Source of the DNA: Chryseobacterium gleum
Lineage (GTDB): Bacteria > Bacteroidota > Bacteroidia > Flavobacteriales_D > Sanyastnellaceae
NCBI GenBank assembly: GCA_945897395.1
Contig: CAMDFE010000005.1
Location: 1 to 15,864, forward strand
Reading direction: 5' to 3'
DNA length: 15,864 nucleotides
Part shown: positions 9,201-15,616 of the stretch, piece by piece
Numbering within the stretch: the stretch's first letter is position 1
Layout of the letters: the number at the start of each line of letters is the position of its first letter
Position numbers and translations under genes: made by a program
Notes under the pieces: model-generated
What the model was told of the DNA's origin: nothing
Databases searched by the model: none
What the model saw: only the letters and a program-made list of their open reading frames with translations

Positions 9201-9321
9201 GCACATTGAACTAAGCGGTCCCGAAGACTGGAAATCGGAATCGGGTGAATCAGGGACACGCGTTACCATTCGCTTCCCAAAAGATTTCCAAGAAATTTTC
9301 GCTCAGGGCAACACTTTTTAG
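6289..9321 (+). CDS. Double beta-propeller (Reg_prop/Y_Y_Y) sensor histidine kinase, LytS-type His_kinase domain
   Basis: This 1010-residue inner-membrane sensor is the partner of the LytTR regulator encoded 2 nt upstream. It has a signal peptide (MRLKKYISIALFCLPFAVLGQ) and a large periplasmic part with 14 recognisable blade motifs (for example YVWIGTLGG, LLIGTERGL, IQWFASYGGG, SIWIGTPEGL, KIWMATRDGI, TVWVGTPNGV), consistent with two seven-bladed propellers. A Y_Y_Y Ig-like domain follows (FSYWLEGLDSTWS to YTFHIRARNG), then one transmembrane helix at about residues 747-768. A short coiled linker leads to the kinase core: phospho-acceptor H804 in NRHFIFNALNSIQ, the N-box asparagine N900 in QPFLENSIWHG, and the G-box D932-G936 (DNGIG). 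It lacks the receiver and AraC domains of Bacteroides hybrid two-component sensors, so it signals to a separate regulator. The ligand is unknown; relatives sense glycans, but no polysaccharide-utilisation genes are visible nearby. Confidence 0.95.
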   Translation: MRLKKYISIALFCLPFAVLGQQYSFIQYSLKEGLAQTQVRCIQQDKQGYVWIGTLGGASKFNGNQFVNYSRTDGLINNQINCIQQLQNDQIVFGSIGGISVLEGNTFTTHKYSGELNDASTTSLVEFNSNELLIGTERGLIFFSENKFVEDNITLFFQGENIKRIRKNSNNELLVATKKGIWKLKNNQWEQLYLLNDEENVLFDFIENYKNEIWAVTSLGGVFNVTTGETLTNIGDFALANIFTGIDSHNGNIYFTSRTGVVMFNEADESHLLFSKSNGLAIDDIRQVFIDREGIQWFASYGGGLFKLTSTQFKSFTTNNGLTGNAVMSITQDARGNYLFGTYDNGISFLSNPSDNFSASFNAALNELSPNLRVWTTLKSWKGSIWIGTPEGLYEYDRNSFAMPHWLQYGKENGLEEEVVLSLCERKDGGLLIGTNKGIQSFSNKTFQSFSQLPDFPATRIRHIIESRDGKIWMATRDGISLFHNNTFTNFGEAQGLQDASAYSIAELPNGELIAGTQSGLYKGNENGFVHLNISEEPGGNTVNFLKVIQNKLWIGTLNGIFIWELNSDGGLGERMIHLNESDGLISLETNLNAIFVDIQNTVWVGTPNGVMQIERSAIDKKFNIPQPIVHLTSIQSNLENIDWKALTSGTWNGKAFPNGLEFNYRQNSFTFFFDASSTTYPERLEFSYWLEGLDSTWSSPTSFSQVNFNNLPSGHYTFHIRARNGQWGEWSGEVTWQFRISPPWYLMWWVILLALIFLGGIVLLISRSRRRNIRNKHLAEQSEMKAKLLMLEQQSMNSSMNRHFIFNALNSIQYYINRQDKLAANQYLTDFAKLIRKNLDSSQENFAPLSEEIERLELYLKLESMRFPDKFMYSVHQDSPEALRLVKIPAMLIQPFLENSIWHGLLPKDSGGQLHVFFGLKEGCLEIRIEDNGIGLAESQARKTNSDVHISKGMEITRSRIELIEQMTGKHIELSGPEDWKSESGESGTRVTIRFPKDFQEIFAQGNTF

Positions 9322-9331
9322 AAGATTTCGT

Positions 9332-9339
9332 TATATTTG
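9332..9339 (+). promoter_or_regulatory. -7 box (TATATTTG) upstream of the acidic lipoprotein gene
   Basis: This is a perfect TAnnTTTG match 18 nt before the ATG at 9358, just after the kinase stop codon. No TTG lies 17 nt upstream, so the -33 element is weak or absent. Unlike the other boxes in the window it leaves room for a short untranslated leader. Confidence 0.5.
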
Positions 9340-9357
9340 TGTAGACTTCGGTCCATT

Positions 9358-9645
9358 ATGAAGAAACTCAATTACATAACGCTACTCTTTTTTGTTGCAT
9401 TGGCCTTCGCCTCTTGCACCAAATCTGTTTGGATGGAAGAAGTTACTTCCGTTGGAACAGAGCGTTCTGAAATCGTTGATAACACCGAGTTAAATACCGA
9501 CAGTGACATTCCAGCGGGCTCTTCTACTTCAACAAATAATCGTAACTCTGAAGGCGATTCAGACATTACAGATGATGAGGACGACGGTATTACCGACGAC
9601 GAGGACGAGGACGATACAGACCAAACCGGAAAGAAGAAAATATAA
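9358..9645 (+). CDS. Small lipoprotein with a strongly acidic C-terminal tail
   Basis: This is a 95-residue predicted lipoprotein that I cannot assign to a named family. The N-terminus MKKLNYITLLFFVALAFASC is a signal peptide ending in a lipobox-like FASC, so C20 would be lipidated after cleavage. The mature chain is low in complexity and polar: a Ser/Thr/Asn-rich middle (SSTSTNNRNSEGDSD), then a near-duplicate acidic stretch (ITDDEDDG, ITDDEDEDD) and a basic end GKKKI. No folded domain is evident, so it may be a disordered, metal-binding or adhesive surface tail; this is inference from composition only. The frame is open from a TTG at 9337, but the ATG at 9358 gives a textbook signal sequence. 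It follows the sensor kinase by 36 bp with its own -7 box, and is a candidate target or accessory of that system, unproven. A serine-rich frame opposite it is only a shadow of the acidic codons. Confidence 0.78.
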   Translation: MKKLNYITLLFFVALAFASCTKSVWMEEVTSVGTERSEIVDNTELNTDSDIPAGSSTSTNNRNSEGDSDITDDEDDGITDDEDEDDTDQTGKKKI

Positions 9646-9704
9646 TTCTTCCCTTTCATCACAAAACATTTTTTAACAATTTCAAATCTTGTGCTCTCAC
9701 GAGA

Positions 9705-9712
9705 TAAGTTTG
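9705..9712 (+). promoter_or_regulatory. -7 box (TAAGTTTG) of dinB
   Basis: This is a perfect TAnnTTTG match that ends 4 nt before the dinB ATG at 9717. There is no TTG at 17 nt upstream. The 71-bp gap before dinB (9646-9716) has no convincing hairpin terminator and no LexA-like palindrome that I can recognise. Confidence 0.55.
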
Positions 9713-9716
9713 CTTT

Positions 9717-10937
9717 ATGTCATCTGAACGCTCAATTCTACATATGGATCTCGACACTTTTTTCGTGTCGGTCGAGCGTTTATTGGACAGCCGTTTAAAC
9801 AACAGACCCGTTCTTATTGGTGGAACCAGCGACCGCGGCGTGGTAGCCTCGTGCAGCTATGAAGCGCGAAAGTTCGGTGTGCATTCCGCAATGCCCATGC
9901 ACATGGCAAGAAAGCTCTGTCCAGAAGCGGTGGTTATTAAAGGAAACTCCTACAATTACCTCAAGTATTCAGACCTCGTAAGCGAAATGGTTCGCGAAGC
10001 CGTTCCGCTTTTCGAAAAAACTTCCATAGACGAATTCTACTGCGACCTCACGGGGCTCGACCGTTTTTTCGGATGCTACCAATTTGCCGGAGAGCTCAGA
10101 CAGAAAATCGGAAAAGAAATAGGCCTTCCAATTTCTTTCGGGTTGTCTACCAGCAAGACTGTTTCCAAAGTGGCTACGGGTGAAGCAAAGCCGAATAACC
10201 AGATTCGAATTGAAACCGGAACAGAGAAGCCCTTCCTTGCTCCGCTTTCCATTCGGAAGATTCCCATGGTTGGAGAAAAAACGCATCAGCTTCTGGTTAA
10301 TCTAGGCATTCGGAAAATACATACCCTTCAGGAAATGCCGCTAGACGTTATGTCGAAGGCCCTCGGAGAAAATGGGGCGAGCATCTGGAAAAAAGCCAAT
10401 GCCATAGACCCCTCGCCTGTTGTACCATTTCAAGAACGGAAATCCATTTCTACCGAAAGAACGTTTGATCAAGACACAATAGATGTGCATAAACTACGTG
10501 GACTCTTAATAGCCATGACCGAAAACTTAGCGTTCCAGTTACGCAAGGGAGAAAAACTCACTTCGTGTGTTACGGTGAAGTTGCGATACTCTGACTTCCA
10601 AACGGAAACTATGCAATGCCGCATTCCATATACTTCGGCCGATCACATTCTTATCCCTAAAATATTAGAACTCTTCGAAAAACTTTACTTGCGAAGAGTG
10701 CTCATACGCCTCATTGGTGTGCGCTTCAGCCACTTGGTTTCTGGCGGATACCAGATTAATCTGTTCGACGATAACGAAGAGCAAATTAGCTTGTACACTG
10801 CCATGGATGAAATGAGAAAAAAATTCGGCGATCGCGCCGTTATGAAAGCCGCGGGTATTGATGCGCGTAGTATTGGTCGTGGTGAAAATCCGTTCGACGG
10901 AGGCCCGCCTGTTCTTCTAGCAAATAGGCGTCAGTAA
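9717..10937 (+). CDS. dinB: DNA polymerase IV (Y-family translesion polymerase)
   Basis: This 406-residue error-prone polymerase inserts nucleotides opposite damaged or misaligned template bases. The first catalytic aspartate is D11 (HMDLDTFF), with F16 as the steric gate that excludes ribonucleotides. The second metal site is D105-E106 in SIDEFYCDLTG; the family usually has SIDEAYLD, so EFYCD is a mild variant that leaves the acidic residues intact. The fingers motif SCSYEARKFGV and the helix-hairpin-helix region (IRKIPMVGEKTHQLLVNLGI) are typical. A little-finger domain covers about 240-345. QINLF at 346-350 fits the beta-clamp-binding pattern QxxLF, but is followed by about 55 more residues, unlike E. 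coli Pol IV where the motif is terminal. The start ATG is directly preceded by a -7 box. Its neighbours pabB and tilS are functionally unrelated, and no SOS partner genes are present. Confidence 0.95.
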   Translation: MSSERSILHMDLDTFFVSVERLLDSRLNNRPVLIGGTSDRGVVASCSYEARKFGVHSAMPMHMARKLCPEAVVIKGNSYNYLKYSDLVSEMVREAVPLFEKTSIDEFYCDLTGLDRFFGCYQFAGELRQKIGKEIGLPISFGLSTSKTVSKVATGEAKPNNQIRIETGTEKPFLAPLSIRKIPMVGEKTHQLLVNLGIRKIHTLQEMPLDVMSKALGENGASIWKKANAIDPSPVVPFQERKSISTERTFDQDTIDVHKLRGLLIAMTENLAFQLRKGEKLTSCVTVKLRYSDFQTETMQCRIPYTSADHILIPKILELFEKLYLRRVLIRLIGVRFSHLVSGGYQINLFDDNEEQISLYTAMDEMRKKFGDRAVMKAAGIDARSIGRGENPFDGGPPVLLANRRQ

Positions 10938-10941
10938 GCAT

Positions 10942-10949
10942 TACCTTTG
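10942..10949 (+). promoter_or_regulatory. -7 box (TACCTTTG) of pabB
   Basis: This is a perfect TAnnTTTG match within the 17-bp gap between dinB and pabB, ending 5 nt before the pabB ATG at 10955. The upstream promoter half would lie inside the end of dinB, where no TTG is found at the 17-nt spacing. Confidence 0.55.
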
Positions 10950-10954
10950 CACCC

Positions 10955-12172
10955 ATGCAGCTTTGGGAAAACGACCATTTCACCTTTCTTCCACCTAACT
11001 CGAACGATCGACAAGCGTATATCGCTTGGGGGAAAAAAGATGCATTTGTTTTAAATGAAAACAACCCCAGCGACATTCAAGAGCTAAACAAATGGTTAGC
11101 AGGAAAAACAACTCCTGTTTTCGGATATATTTCCTTCGAGGCGAAAAAACTTTTTGAAAAAAACGCCTATACCAATTTCAGTTCAGATGGAAGTGAACTC
11201 GTCTATTTCTTCGAGCCCGAGAACATTTGGAAAGAAGATAACGGAACTTGGATTTGTCTCACCGAAGAACAACCGAACGAACGTTCGGTTGTCTCTTCAT
11301 TCATTTCCAATTATAAAAAAATTGAATGCGAAAAGAATGAAGAAAGCCTGAGCTTTGAAACGTTAGAGAGTAAGGGCACCTATGTAGATAAAATTCAATC
11401 CATATTGAATCAAATTCAACAGGGTGAATACTACGAAACAAATTTCTGCATTCCGCTTCAGGCTAATGGAGAATTGAAAGACGCCTTCGCTCACTTCTCA
11501 AAAATGAACAACGCTACGGAAGCTCCACACGCAGCGTATTTCAATGGAGACGAGCTTCAGCTGTTATGTACTTCCCCGGAGCGATTCATTCAGAAAAAAG
11601 GAAATAAAATAATTTCACAACCCATTAAAGGGACCATACGCAGAGGAGAAAATTCAGAAGAAGATGAGCAAAATAAAGTGTTGCTTTTAACGAGTCAAAA
11701 GGAACGCTCCGAAAATATTATGATTGTTGATCTTGTTCGAAACGATCTCTCCCGAATAGCAACAAAAGCAAGTGTAAACGTAAAATCATTGTGTGAACTT
11801 CACACCTTCAAAACACTTCATCACCTTATCAGCACCGTAGAAGCACAGCTTCCTTCCAAAATTACATTCACAGAAATTTTAGCGGCTACCTTCCCAATGG
11901 GATCCATGACGGGCGCTCCGAAAATTAGCGCTGTGAAGCACATGGAAAAACTTGAAGTACTCGACCGTGGCCTATACAGCGGTACCTTTGGAGTTATTGA
12001 ACCGAATGTGAATTTCGATTTCAATGTTATCATTCGTTCTGCGGTTTACAACAAGGAGAAAAAACAAACAACCATAAAAGTGGGAAGCGCAATTACTCAT
12101 GCATCGAACGCGGAAGCGGAATACGATGAGTGCTTGTTGAAAGCCGCCTCTACACTTTCTATATTCAATTAA
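10955..12172 (+). CDS. pabB: Aminodeoxychorismate synthase component I
   Basis: This 405-residue chorismate-binding enzyme makes 4-amino-4-deoxychorismate from chorismate and ammonia, the first step toward 4-aminobenzoate and folate. The first 130 residues form a reduced N-terminal domain. The catalytic chorismate-binding domain follows: GEYYETNF (157-164), TSPERF, PIKGTIRRG (223-231), ERSENIMIVDLVRNDL (250-265), HTFKTLHHLIST, FPMGSMTGAPK (313-323), YSGTFG and the C-terminal EAEYDECLLKA. The lysine K225 in PIKGT is the residue that distinguishes PabB from anthranilate synthase TrpE (PIAGT), so the assignment is fairly firm. The glutaminase partner PabA and the lyase PabC are not in the window. 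The gene sits 17 nt after dinB with its own -7 box and 1 nt before tilS, which is probably cotranscribed. A perfect 11-bp inverted repeat lies inside the gene at 11269-11292. Confidence 0.92.
   Translation: MQLWENDHFTFLPPNSNDRQAYIAWGKKDAFVLNENNPSDIQELNKWLAGKTTPVFGYISFEAKKLFEKNAYTNFSSDGSELVYFFEPENIWKEDNGTWICLTEEQPNERSVVSSFISNYKKIECEKNEESLSFETLESKGTYVDKIQSILNQIQQGEYYETNFCIPLQANGELKDAFAHFSKMNNATEAPHAAYFNGDELQLLCTSPERFIQKKGNKIISQPIKGTIRRGENSEEDEQNKVLLLTSQKERSENIMIVDLVRNDLSRIATKASVNVKSLCELHTFKTLHHLISTVEAQLPSKITFTEILAATFPMGSMTGAPKISAVKHMEKLEVLDRGLYSGTFGVIEPNVNFDFNVIIRSAVYNKEKKQTTIKVGSAITHASNAEAEYDECLLKAASTLSIFN
11269..11292. repeat. Perfect 11-bp inverted repeat inside pabB
   Basis: The arms ACAACCGAACG (11269-11279) and CGTTCGGTTGT (11282-11292) are exact reverse complements separated by AA. 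The element lies in the poorly conserved linker between the N-terminal part and the chorismate-binding domain (residues around EEQPNERSVVSS). There is no T-tract after it, so it does not look like an intrinsic terminator. It could be a protein-binding site, an mRNA hairpin, or chance. Confidence 0.6.
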
Positions 12173-12173
12173 A

Positions 12174-13442
12174 ATGAAAAAATTACTTAAAGACTTAAAG
12201 GCCGAATTTCAAACCTTCGATGAAGCGCAATTGCTTGTGGCAGTAAGCGGAGGAATGGACTCTATGCTAATGGCTGAACTGCTTCTTCGCGCTAAAATTC
12301 CATTCGCCGTGGCGCATGTGAACTACCAACTTCGAGCAAAAGATTCAGAAAAAGACGAACAGTTTGTGAAGGCTTATTGTAAAAAGAACAAACTCACCTT
12401 TCACTGTGCACAAGCCGGTGACTTGTGGAAGGAATCGAAAAACAATTTGCAAGAACGCGCGCGCGATTTCCGTTATACTTACTTCCAACAATTGCAAGAT
12501 GAATTCGGATATACCACGATTGTTCTTGCGCATCACGCGAACGACCAACTGGAGACTGTGTTGCAACACCTCGTTCGAGGAAGCGGATTGAAAGGCTTGC
12601 TCGGAATGAAGCGCATGACTTCAAACAAATGGCGTCCACTTTTAGACCTTTCGAAAAAAGAACTCGAAGGTTTTGCAAAAGAACTCAAATTGAAATGGAG
12701 AGAAGACGCTTCGAACAGTTCGAACGTATACGGAAGAAATAAAATCCGAAATAAAGTAGTTCCTATTTTAGAAGAATTGAATCCGAATATTCTTCAAACA
12801 CTTTCCAACAGCATTGAAATTTGGGAAGAGCAACATTCCATTGTTCAAGAGAGTTTGCAAAAATGGCTCGAACAGAATGTTGTAATGAAAGGCGAGAACG
12901 AAATGCTTTCCATTGAAGCTGTGAACAACCACTACGCCCCAAGACAAATTATGTGGGAATGGTTGAATTTGTTTGAATTCACAACCGGCGAAATTGAAGA
13001 GATTTTGAAACTTCAGAAGACCGGAGCGAAAGTTTCAAATGCCACTTATGCGGTTGCGCGCAATCGCAATAACTATGTGTTGCATGCTTTGCAGAGCGAA
13101 ATGCCGTTGGACGAATCGAAATATGAAGTTGATATTCTTCCAGCGAAAGGATATGAAATTGAGAAAGATCCGAAGGTTATGCAACTGAATGCCGACAAGT
13201 TGCGTTTTCCATTGGAGATTCGTGCATATGAAGCTGGAGATAAAATCCGTTCTCTCGGAATGAAGGGCATGAAGAAGGTCAGCGATGTGTTGGTTCAGGC
13301 CAAGATTGCCATGAATGAGAAAAAAAATTATCCGGTTTTGGTAAGTAAAGATGAGATTGTAGCGGTAATTGGACTGTGCATTTCAGAGGATTACAAATTA
13401 GACGACTCGGCGAAGAAGGTTTTTGTGATGCGCCTCACCTAA
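12174..13442 (+). CDS. tilS: tRNA(Ile)-lysidine synthetase
   Basis: This 422-residue ATP-dependent enzyme attaches lysine to C34 of the CAU-anticodon tRNA-Ile, converting it to lysidine so that the tRNA reads AUA and is charged with isoleucine. It is normally essential. The PP-loop ATPase motif VAVSGGMDSMLM has SGGMDS at residues 25-30. The family signatures HVNYQLRAKDSEKDEQFV, NLQERARDFRY and LAHHANDQLETVLQHLVRGSG follow, then GRNKIRNKVVPILEELNP. The C-terminal TilS substrate-binding domain is present (FPLEIRAYEAGDKIRSLGMKGMKKVSDVL and a final VIGLCISEDYKLDD segment). The ATG at 12174 is 1 nt after the pabB stop and has no -7 box, which suggests cotranscription or coupled translation with pabB. 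Confidence 0.96.
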   Translation: MKKLLKDLKAEFQTFDEAQLLVAVSGGMDSMLMAELLLRAKIPFAVAHVNYQLRAKDSEKDEQFVKAYCKKNKLTFHCAQAGDLWKESKNNLQERARDFRYTYFQQLQDEFGYTTIVLAHHANDQLETVLQHLVRGSGLKGLLGMKRMTSNKWRPLLDLSKKELEGFAKELKLKWREDASNSSNVYGRNKIRNKVVPILEELNPNILQTLSNSIEIWEEQHSIVQESLQKWLEQNVVMKGENEMLSIEAVNNHYAPRQIMWEWLNLFEFTTGEIEEILKLQKTGAKVSNATYAVARNRNNYVLHALQSEMPLDESKYEVDILPAKGYEIEKDPKVMQLNADKLRFPLEIRAYEAGDKIRSLGMKGMKKVSDVLVQAKIAMNEKKNYPVLVSKDEIVAVIGLCISEDYKLDDSAKKVFVMRLT

Positions 13443-13459
13443 GTAAAATTGAATTGAAC

Positions 13460-13467
13460 TATTTTTG
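13460..13467 (+). promoter_or_regulatory. -7 box (TATTTTTG) of dsbD
   Basis: This is a perfect TAnnTTTG match in the 30-bp gap after tilS, ending 5 nt before the dsbD ATG at 13473. There is no TTG at the 17-nt spacing. It suggests that dsbD can be transcribed independently of tilS. Confidence 0.5.
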
Positions 13468-13472
13468 AAGCT

Positions 13473-15557
13473 ATGAAGAATTTATCAGTAAAGATTTTTA
13501 CGACCCTTGCACTTTTGTTTTCGGCCTGGAATACGGAAGCGCAAATCGTTGATCCGGTAAAATGGAAATTTGGAGTTATTTATCTCGAAAACGGTGAAGC
13601 GGAAATTACCGCAACAGCTAAGATTGAAGCAAAATGGCATGTCTATGCTTTAAAAGTTTCCGAGGACCCAAATGCAATTGGACCTATTCCTACTTCGTTA
13701 AATCTTACTGCCAACAAATCTCAATTCACCAATATTGGAGGTGTAACCGAAGGGAAATTCATCACTCATTTCGATCCAAATTTCGACATGAATCTGAATT
13801 ACTTTGAGAACACGGCTAGCTTCAAACAGCGAATAAAAATTGTTAGTACAACACCTTTTCAATTGAATGGTGTGCTTGAGTATATGGCCTGCGATGAGAG
13901 TAAATGTATTTTTCCTGATCCTGTAAAATTCAAGATAAATATCACCCCAGTCGCTGAAGGTGCAGCTATACCTGCTGTAGACACGACAGCTACTGGACTA
14001 TTAGAAGATACTTTAAAAAAGGAAGCGACGACCAATACCAAATTCAGATATTGGATTCAAAGCATTCGCAACGACAAAGACAAATTAACTACACGTGCTG
14101 ACGGCGGTGCTGTTGTGAGCAAAACTGATAGCGATGCGGGTGGAAGCATGTGGCAATTATTCCTACTTGGATTTTTAGGAGGACTGGTTGCATTGCTTAC
14201 TCCTTGTGTATTCCCAATGATTCCATTAACAGTTTCCTTCTTTACGAATAGAAACAAAGACCGTAAGAAAGGCATTTTCCAGGCATTGATCTACGGTGGA
14301 TTCATTTTCTTGATTTACATTTTGCTATCAATGCCGTTCCATTTCTTGGATCAAATTAACGAGAACATCCTTAATGACATTTCTACCAATGTCCCTTTGA
14401 ACATTGCGTTCTTTGTAATCTTCATTGTATTTGCACTTTCTTTCTTCGGATTGTTTGAAATAACGCTTCCAGCCGGACTTGCAAATAAGATGGACAAAAA
14501 TGCTGAAGCCGGTGGGTTGTTAGGTTCTTTCTTTATGGCGCTTACCTTGGCAATTGTTTCATTCTCTTGTACCGGTCCAATCTTAGGTTCTTTGCTTGCG
14601 GGTTCTCTTGCAAAAGACGGAGGAGCAATTCAATTGACTGTAGGAATGGGTGGATTCGGATTGGCCCTCGGTATTCCTTTTGCGTTGTTTGCGATGTTCC
14701 CGGGTATGATGAAGAGCTTACCTAAATCAGGGGGCTGGTTGAACTCTGTAAAAGTGGTTCTTGGATTTTTAGAAGTAGCACTCGCGTTGAAATTCTTGTC
14801 TCAAGCTGATCTCGTAGTTCACTGGAACTTCCTCAAGTATGAACTATTCATGGGTTTGTGGATTATTATTTTCTTAGGCATGTTTTTATATTTAATTGGC
14901 GTAATCAAATTCCCACACGATTCGCCTATTAAAAAACTCTCGATTTTCAGATTAAGTTTTGCTGGTATCATTGGCGCATTCGTGGTGTACTTATGCATGG
15001 GATTCACCTATGATGAGCGTGCCCACGGATGGAAAGGTTTGGAATTATTAAGCGGTCTTGCGCCACCTTCAGGATACTCTTGGTTTTATCCAAGTGACTG
15101 TCCGCACGGACTCATCTGTGAGCACGATTACAATGTTGCACTTGAGCGCGCTCGTAAAGAAGGCAAACCTTTGTTCGTCGATTTCACAGGATATGCATGC
15201 GTAAACTGTAGAAAAATGGAAGAACATGTTTGGCCGAAAGCGTTGGATTTACTTCAGGATAAATTCGTCGTAGTGAGTCTGTATGTAGACGACAAGCAAG
15301 AACTTCCAGCCGAGATGAAGGAAACCATTGTTACGCAGTGGGCGGGTATTGAAAAAGAAATTGTAACCTATGGTGATTTGTGGTCAGCTTTTGAAATTGA
15401 AACCTTCAACAACAACTCGCAACCGTTGTATGCCATCATTGATCCAATGACTGAAGGAAATGAGGAACTCATGAATCAGCCTGTAGGATACACCCCTGAC
15501 GAAAAAGAATTCCGTGCTTGGCTCGAAGAAGGATTGCAAGCTTTCAACAAAAAGTAA
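13473..15557 (+). CDS. dsbD: Thiol:disulfide interchange protein (DsbD-type, three-domain)
   Basis: This 694-residue inner-membrane protein passes electrons from cytoplasmic thioredoxin to periplasmic thiol proteins, serving disulfide isomerisation and cytochrome c maturation. It has a signal peptide (MKNLSVKIFTTLALLFSAWNTEAQ). The periplasmic alpha domain has a redox cysteine pair C140/C145 (ACDESKCIFPD, spacing x4). The beta domain has eight predicted transmembrane helices with the paired cysteines C245 (LLTPCVFPMIPLT) and C366 (SFSCTGPILGSLL). The gamma thioredoxin-like domain carries C576-V-N-C579 (GYACVNCRKMEEHVW). All six electron-relay cysteines are therefore present. Two further cysteines occur just before the gamma domain (DCPHGLICEHD), as I recall from other Bacteroidota members. 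It follows tilS by 30 bp with its own -7 box. CcdA-only proteins are shorter and lack the alpha and gamma domains, so I prefer the DsbD call. Confidence 0.95.
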   Translation: MKNLSVKIFTTLALLFSAWNTEAQIVDPVKWKFGVIYLENGEAEITATAKIEAKWHVYALKVSEDPNAIGPIPTSLNLTANKSQFTNIGGVTEGKFITHFDPNFDMNLNYFENTASFKQRIKIVSTTPFQLNGVLEYMACDESKCIFPDPVKFKINITPVAEGAAIPAVDTTATGLLEDTLKKEATTNTKFRYWIQSIRNDKDKLTTRADGGAVVSKTDSDAGGSMWQLFLLGFLGGLVALLTPCVFPMIPLTVSFFTNRNKDRKKGIFQALIYGGFIFLIYILLSMPFHFLDQINENILNDISTNVPLNIAFFVIFIVFALSFFGLFEITLPAGLANKMDKNAEAGGLLGSFFMALTLAIVSFSCTGPILGSLLAGSLAKDGGAIQLTVGMGGFGLALGIPFALFAMFPGMMKSLPKSGGWLNSVKVVLGFLEVALALKFLSQADLVVHWNFLKYELFMGLWIIIFLGMFLYLIGVIKFPHDSPIKKLSIFRLSFAGIIGAFVVYLCMGFTYDERAHGWKGLELLSGLAPPSGYSWFYPSDCPHGLICEHDYNVALERARKEGKPLFVDFTGYACVNCRKMEEHVWPKALDLLQDKFVVVSLYVDDKQELPAEMKETIVTQWAGIEKEIVTYGDLWSAFEIETFNNNSQPLYAIIDPMTEGNEELMNQPVGYTPDEKEFRAWLEEGLQAFNKK

Positions 15558-15616
15558 TGGGTAACGTTAGTTAATCGACTTGACGCATTAAAAACTTTTT
15601 CGTTTCTTCGTAGGGA

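Noticed and set aside
6289..9321. Hybrid two-component system (single-chain sensor-regulator)
   Set aside because: The protein ends about 75 residues after the DNGIG box; there is no receiver or DNA-binding domain, and the regulator is a separate gene.
9372..9662. Serine-rich open frame on the minus strand opposite the acidic lipoprotein
   Set aside because: It is the complement of the Asp/Glu codon run (GAT/GAC/GAG read as Ser codons on the other strand), whereas the plus strand has a clear signal peptide and lipobox.
12456..12465. Alternating (CG)5 tract in tilS, possible Z-DNA
   Set aside because: It encodes part of the conserved TilS motif NLQERARDFRY; codon choice explains it and it is too short to claim structure.
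12708..12730. Two close TTCGAAC copies in tilS that look like a small direct repeat
   Set aside because: They fall on Ser-Asn codons (SNSSN) in a normal coding context and match the general TTCG-rich codon style of the window.
15558..15616. Possible terminator after dsbD (TAACGTTA palindrome and a later AAAAACTTTTT)
   Set aside because: The palindrome stem is only 4 bp per arm and is not next to the T-run; no stable hairpin with a T-tract is visible.
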